Below are positions 1 through 8,907 of a DNA stretch of 64,000 bases, one piece after another (position 1 is the stretch's first letter; each line of letters begins with the position of its first letter). The DNA lies in assembly GCF_003386165.1 (NCBI RefSeq), contig NZ_QRDV01000001.1:614085-678084 (forward strand), read 5' to 3'. The notes under the pieces are model-generated. The model did no database searches. It had not been told where the DNA came from and saw only the letters and a program-made list of their open reading frames with translations. The position numbers and the translations under genes are program-made. This DNA is from Winogradskyella eximia. Lineage in GTDB: Bacteria > Bacteroidota > Bacteroidia > Flavobacteriales > Flavobacteriaceae.

Positions 1-299
1 CCAGAACTATATTCTGAGCCATAAAAACGAACAGTACAACTTCCTCCTTCAACATCTATTTCTAAAGAATTACCATCTTGAAAAGCAACACCATAATTAC
101 TACTATGCCAGAAACTAGTTGCTGCTTGTGTTCTTAATTTACCATCAGAACTTGTTGTAGAGGTTACAGGATCCCATTGAACTCCTGTATTTGAGAAAGT
201 TGATTCATCGCCCAAATTATAGGTAATAGTTGTTTGCCCATTTGCCATAAATCGAAAAAATAGCAAGGCAAACATTGCGAAAAAGGAAAGTTTTTTCAT
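1..299 (-). CDS. Exported protein, N-terminal part (truncated by window edge)
   Basis: An open reading frame starts at the ATG ending at base 299 and runs without a stop to the window edge, so the C-terminus is missing. The first residues (MKKLSFFAMFALLFFRFMANGQ) form a signal peptide; the mature part begins TTITYNLGDESTFSNTG and is rich in Thr, Ser and Gly, as in beta-rich extracellular proteins of Bacteroidota. A copy of the pectin-locus operator lies about 130 bases upstream, and the next gene is a pectate lyase on the same strand, so a pectin-active secreted enzyme (lyase or esterase) is the likeliest identity. The catalytic domain is not in the window, so the function is an inference from context only. 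Confidence 0.7.
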   Translation of the reverse strand, partial: MKKLSFFAMFALLFFRFMANGQTTITYNLGDESTFSNTGVQWDPVTSTTSSDGKLRTQAATSFWHSSNYGVAFQDGNSLEIDVEGGSCTVRFYGSEYSS

Positions 300-432
300 A
301 GTTTGTGTTTACTTAAAGTTTATATATAGTCTTGTAATCGTTAACTAAAGCAACGTAGGTTATACTGTTTTGGGAGGTCTTTTTTAATAAAAACAACCAA
401 TTACAAAATTGAATTAATTAAATACCAAATAA

Positions 433-446
433 TGTAATCGATTATA
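433..446. promoter_or_regulatory. Candidate LacI-family operator (imperfect copy)
   Basis: The sequence TGTAATCGATTATA differs at one position from the perfect palindrome TGTAATCGATTACA found at 1938 and 20418. It lies in the 279-base gap upstream of the truncated exported-protein gene on the minus strand. No clear TAnnTTTG box abuts this copy, unlike the other three. I see nothing else in this gap. Confidence 0.6.
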
Positions 447-578
447 TAAGTTTATAAAATTAAAAGGCATAAATAAAAACGAAGGTTAATATTATGTTTA
501 GTAATCAATTATTTAACAGGAAATATGTGAAAATTTTCATAGTTACTTTAAATTTATTGATATTCAAAAAGTTTCAAA

Positions 579-1904
579 TTATTTTTTAATTATCTTAAAG
601 GTCTTAGTGTTGTTTTTAATTTGAAGCTGAACAAAATAAATGCCTTTAGTATATTGACTTAAATCTATAACTGTTTTATTATTCGGTGTGTTTTGTGTTG
701 ATATTGATTTATTCATTATGTTTTTTCCATAAACGGTGTACAACGAAAACTTAGCTTCATAATAGTTTTCTAATGAAAATTCAATGCTTAATGCATCTTT
801 TACTATAGTTGGATAATATTTAACCTTTGAGAAAATTGCATCTTCTATTCCAAGATTGTCACAACTAGAAGACATTTCACCAGAGCTTGTAACTTGTAAT
901 GTGGCTCCAGCACCACAATTTACATTTGGAATATTTGTAGAGACATCACTAACAGGAATTACACTATAAGTATATGTAGGTTGAGGGACTGTACCAATAT
1001 TAGATACTCCATTGCTACAATTATCAAATTCTAAAGTAACTGTGCCACCATAACTTTGATACACTGTGCCAATGTTTGCAAAATCTGAATTTTCAACATA
1101 GCATGATAAATTGTTTAATCCACCACTAAATCCAAGAGCTCTCGAACTAGAAACATTCGTATTGTAATAACAGTTCAGTATATGAAGTTGAGAATTACGT
1201 GCTCTTGGCATTCTTTCTTTACAACCTTCGGCCCAATAACAGTTTTGAAAAGTAACACTATAATGTCCGTCTGCTGGAGCTTGAGAGTCGCTTGAGCCCA
1301 CCAAATTTGAGAACCTATGATCATTTGAGCCACCCGGACCACCTGGAACAGCCGGTTTTAGATAAGTGAACTTACACCATGAAACTGTGATATTATCTGA
1401 ATTTCCTTTTATATCGAAATTACCATCTACTCCATCTTGGAATTCACAATGATCTACCCATAGGTTAGTGCAACCATCGGCTGTTAAATTATCGCGACCG
1501 TCAACATCATAGGCCCCAGCTCCTTCGAAAATTAAGTTTCTTATGATGACATTATTAGATCCGTTCTTTAAATTTAAAATACCAGAACCCGATTGTGTTT
1601 GTGAATTGTTTACGAGTCTGGCACCTGGTAACCCTATTATAGTTTTATTTGTAACTACCTCACTAATATTTTGACCTGATGCAATATTTATTGTACCTGA
1701 GACTAAAATGACCTGAGGGGTAGATAGTTTAATTTTAGCCTTGAAATCTGAATAGGTACTAACTGTAACTGGAGTAACGTTTCCACCACCTGTAGTTGCT
1801 TGACCATAACCCTCAGGAGTAGATAGATAATAATTTTGACCATAATTTATGGAAGTAAAAAATAGGGCGAGAATTAATAGGATTGATTTTTTCATTAGAA
1901 TCAT
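579..1904 (-). CDS. Secreted PL1-family pectate lyase with T9SS sorting domain
   Basis: Predicted extracellular pectate lyase that cleaves polygalacturonan by beta-elimination. The signal peptide is MKKSILLILALFFTSINYGQ; this suggests the true start may be the second ATG (base 1895) rather than the one at 1904. The parallel beta-helix body carries PL1 hallmarks: WVDHCEF, the DGNFDIKG/NITVSWCKF calcium-site region, and ERMPRARN with the catalytic Arg. The last 80 or so residues (SLYTVYGKNI...GIYFVQLQIK...FKIIKK) are a type A C-terminal signal for the type IX secretion system, so the enzyme is released or surface-attached. It is transcribed divergently from susC, with a palindromic operator overlapping its -7 box. 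Family assignment is firm; substrate is inferred from the uronate genes nearby. Confidence 0.9.
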   Translation of the reverse strand: MILMKKSILLILALFFTSINYGQNYYLSTPEGYGQATTGGGNVTPVTVSTYSDFKAKIKLSTPQVILVSGTINIASGQNISEVVTNKTIIGLPGARLVNNSQTQSGSGILNLKNGSNNVIIRNLIFEGAGAYDVDGRDNLTADGCTNLWVDHCEFQDGVDGNFDIKGNSDNITVSWCKFTYLKPAVPGGPGGSNDHRFSNLVGSSDSQAPADGHYSVTFQNCYWAEGCKERMPRARNSQLHILNCYYNTNVSSSRALGFSGGLNNLSCYVENSDFANIGTVYQSYGGTVTLEFDNCSNGVSNIGTVPQPTYTYSVIPVSDVSTNIPNVNCGAGATLQVTSSGEMSSSCDNLGIEDAIFSKVKYYPTIVKDALSIEFSLENYYEAKFSLYTVYGKNIMNKSISTQNTPNNKTVIDLSQYTKGIYFVQLQIKNNTKTFKIIKK

Positions 1905-1937
1905 TTTAATATCAGATAAATCATAAACCTTGGGTAA

Positions 1938-1957
1938 TGTAATCGATTACAAATATA
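1938..1957 (-). promoter_or_regulatory. Operator overlapping -7 box of the pectate lyase gene
   Basis: A perfect 14-base palindrome TGTAATCGATTACA (1938-1951) is preceded, reading the minus strand, by TATATTTG (1957 to 1950), a match to the Bacteroidota -7 box TAnnTTTG. The two overlap by two bases, so a bound repressor would cover the start of transcription. A -33 element is only approximate (TTAG at about 1977-1980). Confidence 0.75.
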
Positions 1958-2071
1958 TGTAAAAATGTATTAACTGCTAATAAATTCACAAAAGGTGAAA
2001 ACTTTTTGCGTTTGAATTATAATCATTTTAATGTTAAATTTTTCACTAAATAAAAAAAATATTAACAAAAA

Positions 2072-2116
2072 TTTGTGTATTTAAAAATTTACGATAAATT
2101 TGTGCAATCGATTACA
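2072..2116 (+). promoter_or_regulatory. susC promoter with LacI-type operator at the start site
   Basis: TTTG at 2072-2075, a 19-base spacer and TAAATTTG at 2095-2102 make a textbook Bacteroidota promoter. TGCAATCGATTACA (2103-2116), a near-perfect palindrome, follows immediately. Transcription should begin inside the operator, giving a leader of about 40 bases to the susC start codon. Confidence 0.8.
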
Positions 2117-2149
2117 TTTTAAATAATTTATAAACTAACTCTATAATTC

Positions 2150-5100
2150 ATGTGTAATAATCTAACTGGTTTTTTGTTTTTCCATTCAATTGAACGGAAA
2201 ACAAATGGATTTTCATCCATAAAATCTATGTCGTTAATGCTGTTTTCGTTATTTGTTTTTGGTAGTACAATTTCATTTGCTCAGAACAACACTATAAGTG
2301 GTACGGTAACTGCGGAAGATATGGGTTCACCTATTCCTGGTGTGTCTGTATTTGTAAAAGGAACTTCCATCGGTACTTCTACTGATTTTGATGGTAACTA
2401 TTCATTAAATATTTCCGGACCGAATGTTGTTTTGACATTTTCATATATTGGATATGCAACTCAAGAAATAAAAGTTGATGGTAAATCAAGACTAAACGTT
2501 GTGCTAATACCAAGCACAGAATCGTTGGAAGAAGTGGTTGTTATTGGTTATGGAACATCACGTAAATCTGATTTAACAGGCTCCGTAGTTTCTATAGGTG
2601 GTGAGAATTTAAAAGAACAAGGTATTTCTAATGTAGCTGAAACATTAACAGGGCGTTTGGCTGGTGTTCAAGTATTATCTAGTGAAGGCTCACCCGACTC
2701 CGATATTCAAATTAGAGTACGTGGTTCAGGATCTTTAACGCAAGATAGCTCACCACTAATTATTGTTGATGGTTTTCCTGTTAATAGCTTAAGTGATATC
2801 TCCCCTACAGATATAGAAAGTCTTACCGTTTTAAAAGATGCTTCATCAACTGCGATTTATGGTTCTCGAGGAGCAAATGGGGTTGTTATTGTTACTACAA
2901 AAAGTGGTAAGGAAGGAAAAATTTCAGTCAATTTTAATACCTTCTATGGTGTGAAACAAATTGCTAATACTATAGATGTTCTTAGTCCTCAGGATTATGT
3001 TAAATGGCAATACGAATACGCTCTACTTGACGAACAGCCACAAAGTTACGAACAATATTTTGGACTCTATCAAGATTATGATCAGTATGTTGGTATGAAA
3101 GGAAATAACTGGCAAAAGCAAATCTACGGTAGAACAGGTGAGGTAAATAGTCGAGACTTAGCTATAAGAGGTGGTTCTGAAAAAATTAATTTTAATTTTA
3201 ACTATGCGCTTTATGATGAAAAAGCCATTATGATTGGTTCAGACTTTAAGAGAAGTAATCTATCATTGGCACTCAAAAGTAAAGTCAGCGATAAAATAGA
3301 TTTATCATTTACAATCCGTTATTCCGATACTGAAGTGAATGGAGGTGGTGCTAATGAACAAGATGAAGTTTCATCTGCAGATGCTCGACTTAGACATAGT
3401 GTTGGTTATTCTCCGATACCACTTCCGGGATTAACAACAACAAACACAGATGAAGCGCTTTCGAGTTATTTAGTAAATCCGTTTGTTGCTGTAGACGATA
3501 ATCAACGAAAAAAATTAGGTGAAAACTTTAATATGTTAGGAAGTTTTTCTTGGAAAATAGTGGATAATCTTCAGTTTAAAACTGATTTAGGATTAAATAA
3601 AAGGAATGACTTAGATTATCGCTTTTATGGAAGATCTACTTACTACGCAAACAACAGGCCAGCAGCCGAAAACCAAGGTTTGCCAGCACTACTTATTAAA
3701 GACAGAAAAAGAGAAAGTTTTAGAAACGCTAATACGCTGAACTATGATTTTAAAAACATTATGGGTGAAGACCATGGTCTTAAACTTTTATTAGGACAAG
3801 AAATTATTGTTTCGAAAGACAATAGAATTACAAGCGAAATCCAAGGTTTTCCAAGAGATTTTGCTTTTGGCACCACCATTAATCTGACGACTCAAGGTGT
3901 ACCTTTATCTGTCGACAATTTTTACAGTCCAGAAGATAAATTGTTATCGTTTTTTGGTCGCGTTAACTACGATTATAAAAATCGCTATTTATTTACTGCA
4001 ACGTATCGTATTGATGGCTCTAGTAAATTCTTAGGAGATAATCGTTGGGGCTATTTTCCTTCTGCCGCTGCGGCATGGAAAATATCAGAAGAAGAATTTC
4101 TTGCTGATACAAATTGGTTAAATTTATTGAAGTTGAGATTAAGTTATGGTCAAGCAGGTAATAATAATATTCCCGCAGGGCAGACGGTTCAAAACTTTGA
4201 ATCATCAACGACTTCCTATTTAAATGATATTGATAACTATTGGTCTGCTGCAAATATTTTGGCTAATCCCGATTTAAAGTGGGAAACAACAGTTTCTCAA
4301 AACCTTGGTTTAGATTATAGTTTATTCGGTGGGAGTGTAAGCGGGGCTTTTGATGTATATAAGAATGTTACCCAAGATTTATTAATTAGATTTCCAACAC
4401 CAGGAACGGGTTATGATAGTCAATATAGAAACATGGGGGAAATTCAAAATACTGGTTTTGAGGCTTCTTTAAATATTGGGGCAATAGAAAAGGAGAATTA
4501 TGGATTAAATATCTCTTTCAATATAGGTGTTAATAAAAATCGTATTAATTCACTTGGTGTAATGGAGGATTTTGGAACAAACACAAATTGGGCATCTACT
4601 CAAATAGGAAATGATTATTTTATTAAAGTCGGACAGCCAATTGGTTTAATGTACGGATACCAAAGTAATGGACGATATGAAGTGTCTGATTTTAATTATG
4701 ATTCAAACACTGGAGAATATACTTTAATAGATGGTGTCGCAGACAACAGTGCCGTTATCGGTAACGTGATGCCGGGCTCTATGAAATTAAGAGATATTAG
4801 CGGTCCTGAAGGAGTACCTGACGGTATTGTAGATGTAAATGACCAAAAAGTAATCGGTAATGCAAATCCCAAGCATACAGGAGGTATGGTTTTGAGTGCC
4901 CGTGCTTATGGTTTTGATCTTTCTGCTGCATTTAACTGGAGTGTTGGAAATGATATCTACAATGCTAATAAAATTGAGTTTAATACGTCAAACCAAAACG
5001 GACAGTACAGAAATCTAAGTACTGATATGAGTGATGGTACAAGATGGACAAATTTAGATCCTTCTACTGGACAGCTGGTTACGGATCCTGCACAGTTAGA

Positions 5101-5422
5101 AGCACTCAATGCTAATACGACAACATGGTCTCCTTTTATGCAGAACTTTGTCTTTAGTGATTGGGCAGTTGAAGATGGTTCTTTTTTGAGATTAAATACA
5201 CTAACTCTTGGCTACTCTCTTCCTGATTCAGCTCTATCTGATTTCGGTATTTCTAAATTAAGATTATATGTAACAGCGAATAATGTTTTCATTATTACTA
5301 ATTATTCCGGATTAGACCCAGAGGTTTCTACAAGAAGAAAAACGCCTCTTACTCCAGGTGTGGATTATTCTCCATACCCAAGAAGTAGACAAGTCATTTT
5401 TGGATTAAACCTAAATTTTTAA
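2150..5422 (+). CDS. SusC-type TonB-dependent outer-membrane transporter (pectin locus)
   Basis: Outer-membrane transporter for oligosaccharides released by the surface pectate lyases, working with the SusD that follows. After an extended signal region (LMLFSLFVFGSTISFAQ, residues ~29-45) comes a carboxypeptidase-regulatory-like domain (ISGTV...GVSVFVKGT, residues ~48-120), then EEVVVIGYGTSRKSDLTGSV leading into the plug domain (~130-250, IYGSRGANGVVIVTTK), then the 22-strand barrel ending in VIFGLNLNF. At 1090 residues it has normal SusC length. The first ATG is kept because the predicted mRNA starts only about 40 bases upstream, but an internal start near residue 27 would give a more typical signal peptide. 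The uronate catabolism operon nearby suggests oligogalacturonides as cargo. Confidence 0.93.
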   Translation: MCNNLTGFLFFHSIERKTNGFSSIKSMSLMLFSLFVFGSTISFAQNNTISGTVTAEDMGSPIPGVSVFVKGTSIGTSTDFDGNYSLNISGPNVVLTFSYIGYATQEIKVDGKSRLNVVLIPSTESLEEVVVIGYGTSRKSDLTGSVVSIGGENLKEQGISNVAETLTGRLAGVQVLSSEGSPDSDIQIRVRGSGSLTQDSSPLIIVDGFPVNSLSDISPTDIESLTVLKDASSTAIYGSRGANGVVIVTTKSGKEGKISVNFNTFYGVKQIANTIDVLSPQDYVKWQYEYALLDEQPQSYEQYFGLYQDYDQYVGMKGNNWQKQIYGRTGEVNSRDLAIRGGSEKINFNFNYALYDEKAIMIGSDFKRSNLSLALKSKVSDKIDLSFTIRYSDTEVNGGGANEQDEVSSADARLRHSVGYSPIPLPGLTTTNTDEALSSYLVNPFVAVDDNQRKKLGENFNMLGSFSWKIVDNLQFKTDLGLNKRNDLDYRFYGRSTYYANNRPAAENQGLPALLIKDRKRESFRNANTLNYDFKNIMGEDHGLKLLLGQEIIVSKDNRITSEIQGFPRDFAFGTTINLTTQGVPLSVDNFYSPEDKLLSFFGRVNYDYKNRYLFTATYRIDGSSKFLGDNRWGYFPSAAAAWKISEEEFLADTNWLNLLKLRLSYGQAGNNNIPAGQTVQNFESSTTSYLNDIDNYWSAANILANPDLKWETTVSQNLGLDYSLFGGSVSGAFDVYKNVTQDLLIRFPTPGTGYDSQYRNMGEIQNTGFEASLNIGAIEKENYGLNISFNIGVNKNRINSLGVMEDFGTNTNWASTQIGNDYFIKVGQPIGLMYGYQSNGRYEVSDFNYDSNTGEYTLIDGVADNSAVIGNVMPGSMKLRDISGPEGVPDGIVDVNDQKVIGNANPKHTGGMVLSARAYGFDLSAAFNWSVGNDIYNANKIEFNTSNQNGQYRNLSTDMSDGTRWTNLDPSTGQLVTDPAQLEALNANTTTWSPFMQNFVFSDWAVEDGSFLRLNTLTLGYSLPDSALSDFGISKLRLYVTANNVFIITNYSGLDPEVSTRRKTPLTPGVDYSPYPRSRQVIFGLNLNF

Positions 5423-5441
5423 ATTAAACATTTTTTAAAAG

Positions 5442-7229
5442 ATGAAAAAAATAATAATAATTTCAGGAATTATAATAGCTGGAATATTAAACTCATGTCA
5501 AGAGTTTGAGGAAGATTTTTTAGACGCGCCAGCACAGTCAACTCTAGATGAGTCAATTATATTTTCCACACCGGGCTTAGCTAAAGGAGCCGTTGATGGT
5601 ATAATGGAACCGTTTGGTCAAACCAATTCTTATAGAGGACGTTTTATTCCTTTCTATGGATTTAATTCGGATACAGAATGGAACTACAGTTCTGATGAAC
5701 CTGGTAGTTCTCAAGGTGAACTTATGATTTATGATGCTAAGCCAAATAATTCTCAAATGAATTCATCAAATAATGCTTGGGCAATGATGTTTCTAGGTGT
5801 TGAACGTGCAAATATTTGTATTAGAGGATTACGGAATTTTGGAAATCCACTACCTGGTACCGAACTTGGACAATTATTAGGGGAAGCACTAACTTTAAGA
5901 GCTATTTACTATGCAGACTTAATGAAAGCTTGGGGTGATGTTCCTGCTCGTTTTGAGCCTATAAATTCAGAAACTATATATATCGAAAAATCTAATAGAG
6001 ATATAATTTATAAACAAATCATTGCAGATTTGGGAGAAGCATCGACGTTAGTGGCATGGCCAAATGAAACTTCTGCTACAAATTCTGTGGAACGCATTAA
6101 CAAAGCTTTTGTGAAAAGTCTCAGAGCGCGTTTAGCTATGGTTGCTAGTGGTTTTCAACAATATCCTGATGGTGTTAGAAGAAGTACTGATCCCGAACTT
6201 TCAGTTCAAAACATGTACACTTTAGCATTAAATGAAGCTACAGATGTCATTGGAAGTGGTAGTGCTTCATTAGAACCTTCATTTGAAATGTTTTGGAAAA
6301 ACTATAATAAAGAGGTCTTAGCAGCAGGTAAAGAGTCTCTATGGGAAATTCCTTTTTCGGCTGGTCGTGGTAGAGTGTTATTCTCTTTTGCTGTAAGACA
6401 TCGTGGAGTAGATCAGCATACGGGTCAGGCTAGAGGAGGTATTGCTGGTCCCTTGCCAACGGTGTTTTATGATTTTGATGAAGAGGATAGTCGTAGAGAT
6501 GTGTCTTGTGTTCCTTATCAATGGGGTAATCCAATTGAAGGTGTTGCGAAGCAAGAATTAGTAAACTTAGACACTTGGTATTTTGGGAAATATCGTTATG
6601 AATGGATGGATCGTTATGTAACCTCAACCAACGATGATGGTGTAAATAAGATTTATATGCGCTATGCAGAGGTGCTTTTAATAGCTGCCGAAGCTGCAAA
6701 TGAATTACAAGGGGCAGGTGCTGCTGCACCATATCTAAAACAAATTCGTATGAGAGCTTTTCCTTCTGAACTTCATACAGAAAAGGTAGATAATTATGTA
6801 AATGCTTTAACTAGTACAGAAGATATGTTCGATGCAATTGTAGATGAGTACTTATATGAATTTACTGGTGAGATGATACGTAAACAAAACTTAATTCGAT
6901 GGAACTTACTTGGTGCTAATCTTGAAGAAGCTAAGGTTAAGATGTTTAATTTAAAGAATCGTACGGGTGAATATGCCAATGTACCTTCAACTTTATATTA
7001 TAAATATGAAGATGATGGAGAAACTCTTGAGGTATATGGATTAAATAGGAATGAAGACGTAGATCAAGGAGCAGAATATTCAGCCTTTGGTTGGGATAAT
7101 TTAGAAGATGATATAATAAATTCTCTATATAAGCAAGGTGTAAATCCAGACAATAGACAATTTTGGCCAATATGGCAAGTCTTTATTGATGGAAGTAACG
7201 GTCTATTGGTGAACGATTACGGTTATTAA
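5442..7229 (+). CDS. SusD/RagB-type glycan-binding lipoprotein (pectin locus)
   Basis: Surface lipoprotein that forms the lid over the SusC barrel and captures oligosaccharide. The lipobox is GILNSC with Cys19, and the residues after it (QEFEEDFLD) are strongly acidic, as in lipoproteins exported to the cell surface. The body shows the SusD pattern: AMMFLGVERANICIRGL, LGEALTLRAIYYADLMKAWGDVP and the late IYMRYAEVLLIAAEAAN helix repeat region. Length (595 residues) is usual. It starts 19 bases after susC and is surely co-transcribed. Confidence 0.92.
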   Translation: MKKIIIISGIIIAGILNSCQEFEEDFLDAPAQSTLDESIIFSTPGLAKGAVDGIMEPFGQTNSYRGRFIPFYGFNSDTEWNYSSDEPGSSQGELMIYDAKPNNSQMNSSNNAWAMMFLGVERANICIRGLRNFGNPLPGTELGQLLGEALTLRAIYYADLMKAWGDVPARFEPINSETIYIEKSNRDIIYKQIIADLGEASTLVAWPNETSATNSVERINKAFVKSLRARLAMVASGFQQYPDGVRRSTDPELSVQNMYTLALNEATDVIGSGSASLEPSFEMFWKNYNKEVLAAGKESLWEIPFSAGRGRVLFSFAVRHRGVDQHTGQARGGIAGPLPTVFYDFDEEDSRRDVSCVPYQWGNPIEGVAKQELVNLDTWYFGKYRYEWMDRYVTSTNDDGVNKIYMRYAEVLLIAAEAANELQGAGAAAPYLKQIRMRAFPSELHTEKVDNYVNALTSTEDMFDAIVDEYLYEFTGEMIRKQNLIRWNLLGANLEEAKVKMFNLKNRTGEYANVPSTLYYKYEDDGETLEVYGLNRNEDVDQGAEYSAFGWDNLEDDIINSLYKQGVNPDNRQFWPIWQVFIDGSNGLLVNDYGY

Positions 7230-7256
7230 AAAATAATTAATTAGAAATAAATTATT

Positions 7257-8819
7257 ATGAAAACAAAACATATTCTAAAATCTATAATCATGGTCTTACT
7301 AATTACATTTACAGGATGTGAAGGTAAAGATGAGCTTATAGAAGAACTTCAGATCTCTAGAGAATTTGCTCCCGTTGAGCTTACTTCAATCATTAGAAAT
7401 CAAACTATTGTTGAATTAAATTGGACTAAAGACAACAATGTGGATGCTTATTTGGTAGAGGTTAGCCAAGACGTAAATTTTTCTAGCATTGAAGAGTCGT
7501 TAAGCGTAGCATCCAATCAACTACCTGTACAAATACAGTTAATTGGTGAAACCTTGTATTACATAAGAGTACAAGCTATTAGTTCTCGAGGTTTAGAAAA
7601 TTCTACATATGCAACTACAACTGCAAATACTTTAACAGAACAGTTGTTTTTATCCATAGAACCAGGTGATATTTTGGCTACAGAAGCTACATTAAGATGG
7701 GTGCCTAATAGTGAAGTGACTCAGCTTATTGTTAATCCTGGGAATATAGTTCAAGATATAACTGCACAAGAAGCAACAGATGGTATTGCTATAGTAACTG
7801 GATTAACAGGAGAAACAGAATACACAGCACAGTTGTTGAACAATTCCAACATAAGAGGTGTTCAAGTTTTTACAACAGGTATTGATATAGGTGATGGTAT
7901 TTTAGTAACTCCAACTGATGATTTATTTCAAATGGTTGCGGACGCTAGTCCAAATGATATTTTGGTTCTAGATGCTGGTGATTACACCTCACAGACTAAT
8001 GATGTAAATGGAGGTGTATTGGTTATAGATAAACCGTTAACGATTAGAGGGCTGTATAGTTTTGATAAACCCATCTTAAAGGTTGGCTTTTCAATTGTTG
8101 ATGGAGCTACGGATGTTAGCCTTATAGATTTAGACCTTACAGGTGATATTCCTTTAGATTTGACAGATACCGTCAGATATTCTGCTGCTGGTAATTATAA
8201 CTCATTATTATTAAGTGGCTGTAATGTTCATGACTATAACAGGTCTTTTATTGCAGGAAATGAAACAGATGCCATTGTACAGTCCGTAACTGTTGAAAAT
8301 TGTGTAGTTACAAATATTCTTACAAGTGGAGGTGACTTTTTTGACTTTAGAAATTCAGATGTATTAAGTGTTAATTTTAGAACAAGCACATTTAATAATT
8401 GCGCGCCTGGTCGAGATTTTTTTAGAATAGATGCTGCGGGTACTTCAAATAGTACTGGGTTAACAACTAATATACTGTTAGAGAATTGCACATTATATGC
8501 GTGTTCTAATTCATCGAGTAGAAGATTGTTTTATGTAAGATTTGATGCTAATGATATTATAGCTCGGAATAATTTAATCACGGATACTACAATCGAAGGT
8601 TATTCAGATAACAGTGCTACCGATGAAACGATTACATTTCAAAATAATAATTATTTTAATGCACCAACACTTTTTGATTCAACGGTTTCGAGATATGACA
8701 ATTCAACAAGTTATACAACTTTAGATCCTGAATTTTCTAATGCAGAAGGTGGGGATTTTACAGTTTTAAATCAATCATTAATAGATAATAATGTTGGTGA
8801 CCCACGTTGGTTGCAGTAG
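7257..8819 (+). CDS. Surface lipoprotein with FN3-like and DUF4957/DUF5123-type domains
   Basis: Third gene of the SusC operon, 27 bases after susD. It has a lipoprotein signal (LLITFTGC, Cys21) followed by acidic residues, two fibronectin-III-like stretches (~36-125 and ~130-210), then a domain starting near TPTDDLFQMVADASPNDIL that resembles DUF4957, and a C-terminal half resembling DUF5123 with parallel-helix-like repeats (LLLSGCNVHDYNRSF, SVTVENCVVTNI, NILLENCTLYACSN). No catalytic residues of a known lyase are evident. In pectin loci such proteins occupy the SusE/F position, so a role in holding pectin at the surface is likely; enzymatic activity cannot be excluded. Assignment of the DUF names is from memory of the families, not a search. 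Confidence 0.75.
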   Translation: MKTKHILKSIIMVLLITFTGCEGKDELIEELQISREFAPVELTSIIRNQTIVELNWTKDNNVDAYLVEVSQDVNFSSIEESLSVASNQLPVQIQLIGETLYYIRVQAISSRGLENSTYATTTANTLTEQLFLSIEPGDILATEATLRWVPNSEVTQLIVNPGNIVQDITAQEATDGIAIVTGLTGETEYTAQLLNNSNIRGVQVFTTGIDIGDGILVTPTDDLFQMVADASPNDILVLDAGDYTSQTNDVNGGVLVIDKPLTIRGLYSFDKPILKVGFSIVDGATDVSLIDLDLTGDIPLDLTDTVRYSAAGNYNSLLLSGCNVHDYNRSFIAGNETDAIVQSVTVENCVVTNILTSGGDFFDFRNSDVLSVNFRTSTFNNCAPGRDFFRIDAAGTSNSTGLTTNILLENCTLYACSNSSSRRLFYVRFDANDIIARNNLITDTTIEGYSDNSATDETITFQNNNYFNAPTLFDSTVSRYDNSTSYTTLDPEFSNAEGGDFTVLNQSLIDNNVGDPRWLQ

Positions 8820-8858
8820 TATATAAAACAGGTTAGTCTTTGTGAAGGAGTTATGTTT

Positions 8859-8880
8859 GAAGGAGCATTTCTCCTTTTCA
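8859..8880 (+). terminator. Possible hairpin terminator after the SusC operon
   Basis: AAGGAG (8860-8865) and CTCCTT (8871-8876) form a short stem with a five-base loop, followed by a mixed T-rich run. It lies between the lipoprotein gene and the second pectate lyase. The short stem and broken T run make it weak; read-through into the lyase is likely. Confidence 0.4.
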
Positions 8881-8907
8881 ATTTTAAATTAAATAGGGCA
8901 ATAAAAT

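Noticed and set aside
6430..6732. 100-codon antisense frame inside susD (and similar long frames inside other genes)
   Set aside because: Lies wholly within a well-supported gene and its translation shows no family features; a shadow of AT-rich coding bias.
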